37,205 nt of DNA, from the NCBI GenBank assembly GCA_036505875.1, contig DASXSR010000075.1, forward strand, positions 1-37,205, given 5' to 3'. The position numbers and the translations under genes were made by a program. The DNA is from Onstottus_A sp036505875 (GTDB lineage: Bacteria; Acidobacteriota; Blastocatellia; UBA7656). Of the stretch, positions 6,189 to 14,683 are shown in pieces. Under the pieces are notes generated by a model. The model saw only the letters and a program-made list of their open reading frames with translations. It did no database searches and was not told the DNA's origin. Each line of letters opens with the position of its first letter. Position 1 is the stretch's first letter.

Positions 6189-8822
6189 CTAACGGGTCGC
6201 TTCAGCTTCGGCGGCCAGCGGAGCGGTCGAAAATGTTATCTCGCCGCCCGACAAACTCGCTCGCACTAGCGAGTTGTCCTTTACCTCGCCTTTCAAAATC
6301 AATCTTGAAAGGGGCGTTTCGATCTCGCGCTGTATTGCGCGCTTCAGTGGCCGAGCCCCGTATACTGGGTCATAGCCGGTTTGCGCGAGATGCGTTTTCG
6401 CTTCGTCGGTCAGCTCGAGCGTGATCCTTCTTTCCACCAATCGCGCGCGCAATCGATCGAGCTGTATCTCGACGATCTTCTTCAAGTCTTCCTCGCTCAG
6501 CGAATGGAACACGATTATCTCGTCAACCCTATTGAGGAACTCCGGCCTGAAGTGGCGCCGCATGGCGTCCAGCACGCTTTCCTTCATCCGCTCGTACTGA
6601 TCGCCTTGAAGCTGGCCGCGATACTCCAATATCAAATGACTGCCGATGTTGCTGGTCATGATGATGATCGTGTTCTTGAAGTTCACGACGCGGCCCTGGC
6701 CATCGGTCAATCTCCCGTCGTCCAGTATCTGCAGCAACAGGTTGAACACATCGTGATGGGCCTTCTCGATTTCGTCGAACAGCACGACCGAATAAGGCCG
6801 CCGCCGAACCGCTTCGCTCAACTGACCACCCTCCTCGTAGCCTACATAGCCCGGGGGCGCGCCGATCAATCGAGCAACCGTGTGCTTCTCTTGATACTCG
6901 GACATGTCAATTCGAATCATCGCGTGCTCGTCATCGAACAGGAACACCGCCAGCGCTCGAGCGAGCTCCGTCTTGCCGACACCGGTCGGCCCGAGAAAGA
7001 TGAACGAACCGATGGGCCGATTGGGGTCTTTGAGTCCCGAGCGCGCGCGAATCACCGCATCGGCCACCGCGCTTACCGCTTCATCTTGCCCGATTACTCG
7101 CTTGTGTAAATGCTCTTCGAGGGATAGAAGCTTCTGTAGCTCGCCTTCCAAAAGCTTCGAGACCGGAACGCCAGTCCATCGGCTCACAACCTCGGCGATG
7201 TCCTCTTCATCGACTTCCTCTTTGAGCAATCTGCCGCGCTTGTGGTGTCGATCGAGTCCATCTTCGTACTCGCGTAATTGTTTTTCTAACTGAGTCAATT
7301 TGCCGTACTGCAGCTCGGCCGCGCGGTTGAGGTCGTACTCACGCTGGGCCTGTTCAATTGCGAGCTTTGTCTGCTCAATCTCCTCACGAATCGACCGAAT
7401 CTTCTGCACCTCTTCTTTCTCGGCCTGCCATTGAGCCTTGAGCTGATCCGCGTTTGCTCTCAAGTCAGCGAGTTCCTTCTCCAGTTTTTCGAGCCGCCCG
7501 CGCGACGCAGCGTCCGTCTCCTTCTTGAGAGCTTCGCGCTCGATTTCAAGCTGCATCACGCGACGCAGGATTTCATCAAGCTCGGCGGGCATCGAATCTA
7601 TTTCGGTCCTCAGCTTTGCTGCAGCCTCGTCCACAAGGTCGATCGCCTTGTCCGGCAAAAAGCGGTCTGAGATGTACCTGTGCGACAGGACCGCCGCCGA
7701 GACCAGCGCAGAATCCTTAATGCGAACGCCGTGATGAACTTCATAGCGCTCTCTCAAGCCGCGCAGAATCGAAATCGTATCTTCTACGCTCGGTTGGTCC
7801 ACAAGCACAGGCTGAAATCGCCGCTCGAGCGCCGCGTCTTTCTCTACGTACTTTCGATACTCATCGAGGGTGGTCGCGCCGATGCAATGCAGCTCACCGC
7901 GGGCGAGCATCGGCTTGAGAAGGTTTGAGGCGTCGACCGCGCCTTCTGCCGCTCCGGCGCCAACGATCGTGTGCATCTCATCGATGAAAAGAATTATCTC
8001 GCCCTCCGATGCTTGAATCTCTTTCAAAACGGCTTTTAGACGCTCTTCAAACTCTCCTCGATACTTCGCGCCCGCGACCAGGGCGCCCATATCAAGCGCG
8101 ACGATTCGCTTGTTCTTCAAAGTCTCAGGCACGTCGCCTCGAACGATTCGCTGAGCCAGGCCTTCGACTATCGCGGTCTTGCCGACCCCGGGCTCACCGA
8201 TAAGGACAGGATTGTTCTTGGTTCGCCGTGAGAGAACCTGTATGACGCGCCGGATCTCGTCGTCGCGGCCAATAACGGGATCGAGCTTCCCGCCGGCGGC
8301 CATCTTTGTAAGATCGCGTCCATAACGCTCGAGCGCTTCATAGGTGGCTTCGGGATTTTGCGAGGTGACTCGCTGGTTTCCACGCACTTCCATCAGCGCT
8401 TTTTCGATCCGCTCGCGACTGGCGCCCGCGGTCTTCAGCGCGCGCGCTCCCGGCCCGCCATCCTCGATGATCGCCAGAAGCAAGTGTTCGACACTTATAT
8501 ATTCGTCCTTGAGTTTCTTGGCTTCGTCCTCGGCGGAAACGAAGAGCTTGTTCAGGCGAGCTGTGATATAAACTTGATCCACCGGTCCGGACGGCCCGCT
8601 TACTTTCGGTATCTTGTTTATTTCCCGCTCGACGGCTTCCTTTAGAGGTTCCACGGCTACGCCTGCCCTTGCCAGAATCGAAGGCACCAGTCCGCCTTCT
8701 TGGTCGAGCAAGGCGTAGAGCAAGTGCTCGACTTCAATCTGCTGATTGCCGAATCTGGTCGCCAGCGTTTGCGCGCCGCGAACGGCTTCTTGCGCCTTTT
8801 CGGTGAATCGATTTATGTCCAT
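6189..8822 (-). CDS. clpB: ATP-dependent chaperone ClpB (disaggregase)
   Basis: 877 residues, the full length of ClpB/Hsp104. Domains in order: double Clp-N domain (1-145, FTEKAQEAVRGAQTLA), first AAA+ module with Walker A GEPGVGKTA near residue 206, a coiled-coil middle domain (about 400-530, rich in E, K, L and Q), second AAA+ module with Walker A GPTGVGKTE near residue 608, and the D2-small C-terminal domain. The middle domain and the absence of a ClpP-docking loop identify ClpB rather than ClpA/ClpC. It resolubilises aggregates together with DnaK/DnaJ. Its upstream neighbour, 110 nt away, is the dnaJ-like gene, and the gap contains a heptamer palindrome. GAGA is the only weak Shine-Dalgarno candidate before the ATG. 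Confidence 0.97.
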   Translation of the reverse strand: MDINRFTEKAQEAVRGAQTLATRFGNQQIEVEHLLYALLDQEGGLVPSILARAGVAVEPLKEAVEREINKIPKVSGPSGPVDQVYITARLNKLFVSAEDEAKKLKDEYISVEHLLLAIIEDGGPGARALKTAGASRERIEKALMEVRGNQRVTSQNPEATYEALERYGRDLTKMAAGGKLDPVIGRDDEIRRVIQVLSRRTKNNPVLIGEPGVGKTAIVEGLAQRIVRGDVPETLKNKRIVALDMGALVAGAKYRGEFEERLKAVLKEIQASEGEIILFIDEMHTIVGAGAAEGAVDASNLLKPMLARGELHCIGATTLDEYRKYVEKDAALERRFQPVLVDQPSVEDTISILRGLRERYEVHHGVRIKDSALVSAAVLSHRYISDRFLPDKAIDLVDEAAAKLRTEIDSMPAELDEILRRVMQLEIEREALKKETDAASRGRLEKLEKELADLRANADQLKAQWQAEKEEVQKIRSIREEIEQTKLAIEQAQREYDLNRAAELQYGKLTQLEKQLREYEDGLDRHHKRGRLLKEEVDEEDIAEVVSRWTGVPVSKLLEGELQKLLSLEEHLHKRVIGQDEAVSAVADAVIRARSGLKDPNRPIGSFIFLGPTGVGKTELARALAVFLFDDEHAMIRIDMSEYQEKHTVARLIGAPPGYVGYEEGGQLSEAVRRRPYSVVLFDEIEKAHHDVFNLLLQILDDGRLTDGQGRVVNFKNTIIIMTSNIGSHLILEYRGQLQGDQYERMKESVLDAMRRHFRPEFLNRVDEIIVFHSLSEEDLKKIVEIQLDRLRARLVERRITLELTDEAKTHLAQTGYDPVYGARPLKRAIQREIETPLSRLILKGEVKDNSLVRASLSGGEITFSTAPLAAEAEATR

Positions 8823-8833
8823 AGACTATCTCT

Positions 8834-8928
8834 CGTGATGCCTGATCCGTGACTCGTGATCCGCGATTCATGATCCTGTAAAAGGGTGGGTCACGATCAC
8901 GTTTCAAACGTCACGTATTACGGATCAC
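8834..8928. repeat. CGTGATN heptamer palindromic element, copy B
   Basis: Six degenerate 7-nt units on the plus strand (CGTGATG, CCTGATC, CGTGACT, CGTGATC, CGCGATT, CATGATC; 8834-8875) face inverted units such as CACGATC, CACGTAT and CGGATCAC (8891-8928) across a short loop. It fills the gap between the dnaJ-like stop (8933) and the clpB start (8822), ending 11 nt before the ATG. This is the most diverged of the four copies. Confidence 0.75.
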
Positions 8929-8932
8929 TTTA

Positions 8933-9943
8933 TCATTCCATCCTCGGATTAAAGCGGCTGACTTTCGCCAATTCCTCGTAAAGTTTCTTCTCGCGATCAG
9001 TCGGATGCGAAGGCACGACGATTTTCAACTTGACGTACTGATCGCCGCGACCACCGCCCTGCTTGTTCAATCCTTGTCCCTTCAGCCTCAACCGTTGACC
9101 GCCTTGAGCACCCGCCGGCACCTTCATCTCTCCCTTCCCATCGATAGTCGGCACCTCTATGGCTGCGCCTAGAACTGCTTCTGACGACGTGATCGGGACC
9201 TCCACCGTTAGATCGTCGCCAGAGGCTGTGAAGAGATGATGTGGCTTGACCCGCAGAGTTATGAAAAGGTCGCCGGGTTCTGCCCCGCCGGCGCCCGGTT
9301 GCCCTTGCTTGCCGACTCTTATTACAGAACCGTCTCGCGCTCCCGGTGGTATATTTACGTCAAGCGTCCTTGGACTCAGGACTTGTCCCGCGCCCCTGCA
9401 TGTATTACAAACCACGTCACTCGACGTCCCACTCCCGTTACAGGTAGGGCAATGCCGCGCCCCCTGAAGTGTGACCCTGTGCCGTCCACCGCGATGCGCG
9501 TCCTCGAGCGAGATTTCCATCTCGGCCTCGGCATCCTGACCGCGCGCCGTTCTCGTTCGAGCCGAGCGTCGATCGCTTTGGCCGGCTGTCCTTCCTCCAC
9601 CAAAGAGGGTCTCAAAGAAGTCGCTGAAGCCCCCACCGCTAAAAATCCTACCCAAATCGTCGAACTGAACGTTGACTCGCCCCCATCCGGGAGGAGGCGT
9701 GAACTCCGCCCCGTCCTTCCAATTCGGACCTAGTTGATCGTAGTGCTTCCGTTTTTGGGGATCCGACAGAACCGCATTGGCCTCGTTGATCTCCTTGAAC
9801 TTCTCCTCGGCGACCCTATCTCCCGGGTTGACGTCCGGGTGATGTTTCCTGGCAAGCTTTCGATAGGCCTGGCGGATTTGTTCGTCTGTCGCATTTCGCT
9901 TTACCCCGAGCACCTCATAGTAATCTTTGAACCTCACCGCCAT
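8933..9943 (-). CDS. DnaJ-like co-chaperone with a single zinc-binding pair
   Basis: 336 residues. The J-domain has the HPD motif at 35-37 (KHHPDVNP). A G/F-rich stretch with the FSDFFETLFGGG type of sequence follows. Then come only two CxxCxGxG motifs (C165/C168 and C179/C182), and two C-terminal beta domains with VKPHHLFTASGDDLTVEVPI. Canonical DnaJ has four zinc motifs forming two centres and CbpA has none. This protein has just enough for one centre, so it is intermediate. It should stimulate DnaK ATPase and deliver substrates, and with clpB directly downstream probably supports disaggregation. The ATG at 9943 begins MAVRFKDYYEVLGV as expected. A TTGACA/TATGCT promoter lies about 45 nt upstream. 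No DnaK gene is present in the window. Confidence 0.9.
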   Translation of the reverse strand: MAVRFKDYYEVLGVKRNATDEQIRQAYRKLARKHHPDVNPGDRVAEEKFKEINEANAVLSDPQKRKHYDQLGPNWKDGAEFTPPPGWGRVNVQFDDLGRIFSGGGFSDFFETLFGGGRTAGQSDRRSARTRTARGQDAEAEMEISLEDAHRGGRHRVTLQGARHCPTCNGSGTSSDVVCNTCRGAGQVLSPRTLDVNIPPGARDGSVIRVGKQGQPGAGGAEPGDLFITLRVKPHHLFTASGDDLTVEVPITSSEAVLGAAIEVPTIDGKGEMKVPAGAQGGQRLRLKGQGLNKQGGGRGDQYVKLKIVVPSHPTDREKKLYEELAKVSRFNPRME

Positions 9944-9987
9944 CCTTATGCCCAGAATAGAAAAGCTTTCAGATCTAAGATGTAGCT

Positions 9988-10016
9988 AGCATAAAATATG
10001 AGCACGACATTGTCAA
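9988..10016 (-). promoter_or_regulatory. Sigma-70-type promoter for dnaJ-clpB block
   Basis: On the minus strand, TTGACA (10016-10011), a 17-nt spacer and TATGCT (9993-9988). Transcription would begin about 38 nt before the dnaJ-like ATG. I looked for a CIRCE/HrcA inverted repeat overlapping it and did not find one. Confidence 0.6.
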
Positions 10017-10185
10017 GTTTCGAGCAAAGAGTAACGGCGAGGAAAAAGATCCGCGAGACTCCGACCTATGCTCAAGCGGGTGGCTGGCGGCTTGTGGCAC
10101 ACCGCACAGTGATAGACTGTATGAGGTGATTGATGTATTCTTAGCTGGCAAATTTTCGCCGAAGGCTACGAAAGGAGGTGCTGTT

Positions 10186-10407
10186 ATTCCCAAGGAAGAG
10201 ATGATCCCAGTTGAGGGAACCGTGATTGACTCTCTGCCCAACGCGACCTTTCGAGTGCAGATTGGCGAAGGCCACGAGATACTCGCTCATCTGTCAGGCA
10301 AGATGAGAAAGAATTTCATCAAGGTGCTGCCCGGAGACAAAGTGACTGTAGAGTTGTCGCCCTACGACCTCACGAAGGGCCGAATAACCTATAGGCATCG
10401 CAGCTAA
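10186..10407 (+). CDS. infA: Translation initiation factor IF-1, apparent AUU start
   Basis: An S1/OB-fold protein of 73 residues when started at the ATT at 10186. It binds the ribosomal A site with IF-2/IF-3 during initiation. The stretches GTVIDSLPNATFRVQIGEGH, LSGKMRKNFIKVLPGDKV and LSPYDLTKGRITYRHR are diagnostic. An in-frame ATG at 10201 would remove the conserved PKEE segment, and the in-frame GTG at 10126 has no Shine-Dalgarno. The sequence AAAGGAGGTG at 10171-10180 lies 7 nt before ATT CCC AAG GAA, and an ATT start gives (M)PKEEMIPVEGTV, aligning residue for residue with MAKEDNIEMQGTV of E. coli IF-1. The gene stands alone, outside a ribosomal-protein operon. Its stop interlocks with the convergent NHL gene (shared CTAA). 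Confidence 0.93.
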   Translation: MPKEEMIPVEGTVIDSLPNATFRVQIGEGHEILAHLSGKMRKNFIKVLPGDKVTVELSPYDLTKGRITYRHRS

Positions 10408-12635
10408 CGAAGCGAGATCTTTCTGATGACGAAGTTTTCGTAGTCCGCTACGTAAAGAATCCCGCGCGCGCGATCTATGGCGAGGCCCCGAGGCTGAGCG
10501 AATCGGGCATCAATTCCCGCGCCATCGCGAAGTTTCACTGCGCCTCCGCCCGTAACAGTAGTTACGTTACCGGCCGGATCGATGCGCCGGATGTCATTCA
10601 ACCCCAGTTCGGCCACGTAGAGTACACCATCCGAATCCAACGCCAACCCGATGGGCCGATCAAAAATCGCGTCACCTCCCGGCCCGTCCACGATACCACC
10701 GTTTCCTCCACCTGCCAACGTGCTGACACGTCCAGTAGAAAGATCGATCTTTCGGATCCTGCTGTTGTTGGTATCGGCTACAAATAGTGTGTTGCCGTCG
10801 GCGGAAATCGCCAGACTGGTGGGAGTATTGAATCGCGCGTTGGCGGCCGTCCCGTCCGCAAAGCCTGGAACGCCATTTCCTGCTACCGTTTCAACTATGA
10901 GCTGCCCGCCATTCTGCCTGATCCGCCGTATCGCGTGATTGCCAGCATCTGCTACGTAGATCGCTCCGTCCGCCGCGATTACAATTTCGTCAGGCAGACG
11001 AAAAGCCGAATCGAGCGCCCCACCATCGCGGTAGCTAACAAGCCCCTGCCGGGTGCTGTTGAGCTTGTTCTGTCTGGTCTTGTCGGTGATCTCGTTGAAC
11101 GTTCCTGCGAACGTATCAACGGTAATGCTGTTGCCGGACCGCCGGATTCGACGCACGACGCTATTTCCGTTTTCGGTGACGTAGACAGTACCGAGCGGGT
11201 CAACTGCAACGCCGTTGGGGAAGGAAAAGGTCGGCGCGTTGCCAAGTGTATTTCCTGAATCGTTGTAGCCCTCCTCACCGGTTCCGGCGAACAGACACAC
11301 CTGGCCACTGGAATCCACCGTGCGAATAACGTGGTTTTGTTGATCGGTGACGTAAAGCAACCCATCCGGGCCAAGGCTCATTCTTCTCGGGCGACTGAAT
11401 CTCGCCGCGTCACCGCTGACGCAACCGCTATCAAGACCTACGAACCCGCTTCCGGCGAAGGTCGAAACGGTTACGTCTGCTACGACCTCGAATGAGACAG
11501 TGTCAGTCGTGTTTCCATCTGCATCTACAACCTGAACTGTATGGCGGCCGATAGGCAGATCCGGGTCGATTGCCACGTCGAGCGCGGTTCGAGTGAAGGA
11601 TCGAATAAGCGTCTCCTGGCCATCGACTAATGCTTTGACCTTCTTATCGAAGTTTGCCCCCACGACTTCGATCGAGATCTTTTTTTCTCCGGTTCGTATT
11701 CGAATGGGCGCAAGGGTGAATATGAAAGGGAGATCGGTTGGAGTTACCGGAATGATTTGATCCTTCGATTGGATTCCGTCTTGTTCGACTCGCAACACCA
11801 ATCTCGTCGGCTGGCTTCTCAGTACACCGGGCAACGTGGCTTTGAGCTGACCGTTCTTTCCGACGGTCGTTTCCAGCAGCATGTCATTCACGAACAGGGT
11901 CGCGTCCGGTTTGAAGTCGCCGAAAACATCCAGCTCAACATCATCGGTCCCAACTTCGAGGGTATCGGGTTCCACGGATGTAATCTTCACAGGTCTTGGA
12001 ACGATGAAGAAAATCTCTGTGTTAGATATGCTTCCGTTTTTGCTGATAAGGGTTATCGGTATTTCAGCCGGAATGCTTGCCAGATCCTCGGGAATCTCTA
12101 TCTGAATCCCGCCGTTCACATCGGTCGTAGTGGTGCCCCCGTGGCCCCAAACCAAAATGTCCGAGCCATTGCTAAACGAATCGGTAAGAATGGTCGGCAG
12201 GAATATCAGTCCCGAGCCTTCTTCGGCGGCGTTTCCGTCGAGTCGGATCACAAGGTCTGGGTCCTGAGCTTGAACCGTCAGCGTCGCCCCAGCGGTCATT
12301 GCGCCATCAGAATTTACACCTTTGATCGTGTGAGTGCCCGGCGACGCGACCTGTGACGCATTCACTTCGGCCAGCAGCACCTTGCCCTTATTGCTTGTTC
12401 GTGGCCTTGCAAGGGGAACGCCATCGAACAGGACATTAGCTGCGCTATCGAAGCCACGACCCTCCAACCGTATCGTGAAAGTTCGCGTACCTGCGGTTAT
12501 GATGTCGGGACGAAGACGCTTGATCTGGGGGCCTTCATCTTGGGCCTGAACGACCAAACCCTCGCACATTCCAGGCAACAAAATCCCTGCCAAAGCCAGC
12601 GCCGCGGCTAGCCAAAATGCAACTACTTTCCTCAT
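10404..12635 (-). CDS. Secreted IPT/TIG and NHL beta-propeller protein
   Basis: 743 residues. A signal peptide (MRKVVAFWLAAALALAGILL, cleavage probably near AQD at about 31) sends it out of the cytoplasm. Residues about 38-390 form several IPT/TIG-type immunoglobulin-like repeats (IKRLRPDIITAGTRTFTIRL, KITSVEPDTLEVGTDDVEL). The C-terminal ~350 residues contain at least five NHL blades of the form FSFPNGVAVDPLGTVYVTE, ending IRRI. Such propellers usually mediate binding. No catalytic motif is evident, and the ligand cannot be predicted. It is monocistronic, converging on infA with overlapping stop codons, and a 224-bp gap separates it from the divergent aldo/keto reductase. Confidence 0.85.
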   Translation of the reverse strand: MRKVVAFWLAAALALAGILLPGMCEGLVVQAQDEGPQIKRLRPDIITAGTRTFTIRLEGRGFDSAANVLFDGVPLARPRTSNKGKVLLAEVNASQVASPGTHTIKGVNSDGAMTAGATLTVQAQDPDLVIRLDGNAAEEGSGLIFLPTILTDSFSNGSDILVWGHGGTTTTDVNGGIQIEIPEDLASIPAEIPITLISKNGSISNTEIFFIVPRPVKITSVEPDTLEVGTDDVELDVFGDFKPDATLFVNDMLLETTVGKNGQLKATLPGVLRSQPTRLVLRVEQDGIQSKDQIIPVTPTDLPFIFTLAPIRIRTGEKKISIEVVGANFDKKVKALVDGQETLIRSFTRTALDVAIDPDLPIGRHTVQVVDADGNTTDTVSFEVVADVTVSTFAGSGFVGLDSGCVSGDAARFSRPRRMSLGPDGLLYVTDQQNHVIRTVDSSGQVCLFAGTGEEGYNDSGNTLGNAPTFSFPNGVAVDPLGTVYVTENGNSVVRRIRRSGNSITVDTFAGTFNEITDKTRQNKLNSTRQGLVSYRDGGALDSAFRLPDEIVIAADGAIYVADAGNHAIRRIRQNGGQLIVETVAGNGVPGFADGTAANARFNTPTSLAISADGNTLFVADTNNSRIRKIDLSTGRVSTLAGGGNGGIVDGPGGDAIFDRPIGLALDSDGVLYVAELGLNDIRRIDPAGNVTTVTGGGAVKLRDGAGIDARFAQPRGLAIDRARGILYVADYENFVIRKISLR

Positions 12636-12859
12636 TCCTATCTGACTCCTCTACCACTCAAACCTGGGCACACCGCACACAAATAGAAGCCCGCTGGAAC
12701 GAAATCTTGCAAGCTTAGATAGATATGCCGAGAACCTCATGCGGAATTAAAAAGTATAGCTGGCGTCTTGAACGTTCCACAAGGATGAAGTTGCTCTCGA
12801 TGTAAACGCCCGACCAATGCTAATCTCAAGAGACTTAGATCTGGAGAGGAGGAAGAACA

Positions 12860-13858
12860 GTGAAGCTCAAGCGGCTGGGGCGCACGGGTCTAAAGGTCAC
12901 GGAAGTCTGTCTTGGAACAATGACCTTCGGTTATCAGTGCGACGAACGAACCTCGTTCGAAATCATGGACGCTGCTGCTGAGGGCGGCATCAACTTCATC
13001 GACACCGCCGACGTTTATCCAATACCGGTATCGCTTGAAACAGCCGGCAGAACCGAAGAGATCGTCGGGCGATGGCTTCGAGGCAAGCGCGAAGGCTTCG
13101 TTCTTGCCACCAAATGCCGGATGCAAATGGGGAAAGGCGCAAATGACGCCGGCCTCTCACGCAAACACGTGCTGGCAGCTATCGACGCAAGCCTGCGGAG
13201 ATTAGGCACGGACTACGTGGACCTCTATCAGGTTCACTCTCCGGATCCCGAGACGCCGATCGACGAGACCTTGCGGGCGTTGGACACCATAGTCGAGAGC
13301 GGCAAAGCTCATTACATTGGCTGCTCGAACTTCCAGACCTGGCAGTTGGCGAAGGCGCTTTGGACGAGCGATCGTCTGGGATTGGCAAGGTTCGATTCGG
13401 TCCAACCTCGCTACAATCTTCTATTTCGAGAGATCGAACACGAGCTATTCCCGCTTTGCGAAGATCAGGGCGTCGGTTTGATCGTCTATAACCCGTTGGC
13501 CGGCGGGTTCCTGACCGGCAAGCATCGCAGCGAGGCGCCGCCCGCTGCGGACACGCGTTTCGCCGTCGCAGGCAAGTTGTACATGGATCGTTATTGGAAC
13601 GAAGCGTGTTTCACGTCGGTCGAACGGTTGCAAGCTTTCTTCAAAGCACGAGACAAGTCGCTCACGCACGTCGCATTGGCGTGGGTATTGAAACAACCCG
13701 CCGTAACCTCGGCGATCGTCGGCGCAACCAGCGCCGCTCAACTTAGGGACACGCTTGGCGGAGTCGATTTGGAACTCGATCAAGAAGAGTTGGAACAGTG
13801 CGACAATCTTTGGTATGAGTTGCCGCGGGCTCGCGACCCCAGGATTTCGTTGAGGTGA
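12860..13858 (+). CDS. Aldo/keto reductase
   Basis: 332 residues with a TIM-barrel aldo/keto reductase signature. The catalytic tetrad is Asp48 and Tyr53 (NFIDTADVY), Lys85 (VLATK) and His126 (LYQVHSPD). SNFQTWQLAKAL and AIVGATSAAQL are the usual NADPH-side motifs. Members reduce carbonyls with NADPH; the substrate is unknown, and the sequence resembles the YajO/YghZ-like group (MKLKRLGRTGLKVTEVCLGT). The start is GTG at 12860 after a strong GGAGAGGAGG with good spacing. It is followed after 6 nt by a P-loop protein gene, suggesting a two-gene operon. Confidence 0.93.
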   Translation: MKLKRLGRTGLKVTEVCLGTMTFGYQCDERTSFEIMDAAAEGGINFIDTADVYPIPVSLETAGRTEEIVGRWLRGKREGFVLATKCRMQMGKGANDAGLSRKHVLAAIDASLRRLGTDYVDLYQVHSPDPETPIDETLRALDTIVESGKAHYIGCSNFQTWQLAKALWTSDRLGLARFDSVQPRYNLLFREIEHELFPLCEDQGVGLIVYNPLAGGFLTGKHRSEAPPAADTRFAVAGKLYMDRYWNEACFTSVERLQAFFKARDKSLTHVALAWVLKQPAVTSAIVGATSAAQLRDTLGGVDLELDQEELEQCDNLWYELPRARDPRISLR

Positions 13859-13864
13859 CGATCA

Positions 13865-14404
13865 ATGTTCAAGGTAGCGCTTGTTGGAACGCACGGGGTA
13901 AACAAGACCACCGTCGCTTACGAGCTTGCAGGAGTGCTTAAACGCAAAGGCAGAACCGTGGAGTTGCTGACTGAGATCGCTCGCGAGTGCCCATTCCCAT
14001 TGAACGAACAAGCGACGAGCGAAGCATATCAGTGGATCATCACCCGACAGGTGCAGCTTGAAATTGAGAAAGCGCCGCGGGCTGACTTTCTGGTTTGTGA
14101 TCGCTCGGTGCTTGATAACTTCGCTTATTACCTGAGACGCTACGGAAGCAAAGGCGAAGATGCCGAGGCGCTCGCCGCTTACTGCCGTTCTTGGATGAAG
14201 ACTTACGACTTGTTGGTAAGACTGCCGATCAGTCGCGCTTTGGCGCCGGACGGATTCCGCTCGACCGACGCTGAGTTTCAACGAGAGATTGATCTGTTGT
14301 GCGATGAGCTGTTCGAGGGCGCTTACAGCCGGGACACCCGCCCGTCGTATGAGCGCGGTCCTCGAACTGCGCGCCAAATAGCCGACATACTCCTGAGCTT
14401 GTGA
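13865..14404 (+). CDS. P-loop ATPase/kinase-like protein (AAA_28/NadR-kinase-like)
   Basis: 179 residues beginning FKVALVGTHGVNKTTVAYEL, a P-loop at residues 8-16. DFLVCDRSVLDNFAYYLRRY is a Walker-B-like strand with the DRS motif of thymidylate-kinase- and NadR-kinase-like enzymes. FRSTDAEFQREIDLLCDELF is a lid-like helix. The usual glycine before the P-loop lysine is asparagine here (GVNKTT). It probably binds and phosphorylates a small molecule or nucleotide, but the substrate is not evident. It starts 6 nt after the aldo/keto reductase and is almost certainly cotranscribed with it. Confidence 0.75.
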   Translation: MFKVALVGTHGVNKTTVAYELAGVLKRKGRTVELLTEIARECPFPLNEQATSEAYQWIITRQVQLEIEKAPRADFLVCDRSVLDNFAYYLRRYGSKGEDAEALAAYCRSWMKTYDLLVRLPISRALAPDGFRSTDAEFQREIDLLCDELFEGAYSRDTRPSYERGPRTARQIADILLSL

Positions 14405-14463
14405 TGCCGAGATCAGGACCATAGAATTGCTTACGGGGTCGTGTGGCTCATGGAGGAGCAGCC

Positions 14464-14682
14464 ATGATAAAGACGTACACGGCGAAGTACGCGAAGATAT
14501 CTTCCGGCTATATAGGGCAGATAATCGAATGGCCCGAAGTTATAACTGAAGGCAAAACGATAGAAGAGTGCCGCGAGATGCTTGAAGACGCTCTGCGCGA
14601 GATGATCGCAGCTTGTCGGCAGGAGAACACGGAAGTTCCGGTCGGACGAGCGTTGTTGGAACAAATCCCGGTCGAGATTTAG
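14464..14682 (+). CDS. hicB: HicB-family antitoxin-like protein
   Basis: 72 residues: IKTYTAKYAKISSGYIGQII, EWPEVITEGKTIEECREMLE and DALREMIAACRQ form the small HicB fold (partial RNase H-like). There is no long DNA-binding extension, so it belongs to the short HicB/UPF0150 type. The start at 14464 is preferred over the upstream in-frame ATG at 14443 because GGAGG lies 7 nt before it. It sits one nucleotide upstream of a hicA-like reading frame, in the B-then-A order common for short HicB proteins. It would neutralise HicA, but the neighbouring toxin frame appears disrupted. Confidence 0.85.
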   Translation: MIKTYTAKYAKISSGYIGQIIEWPEVITEGKTIEECREMLEDALREMIAACRQENTEVPVGRALLEQIPVEI

Positions 14683-14683
14683 A

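Noticed and set aside
9961..10016. CIRCE/HrcA operator at the dnaJ promoter
   Set aside because: The required TTAGCACTC-N9-GAGTGCTAA inverted repeat is not present; the resemblance of TAGCA and GAGCAC is partial.
10126..10185. GTG-initiated 20-residue extension of IF-1
   Set aside because: There is no ribosome site, and the extension would read through the strong Shine-Dalgarno; IF-1 has no such extension.
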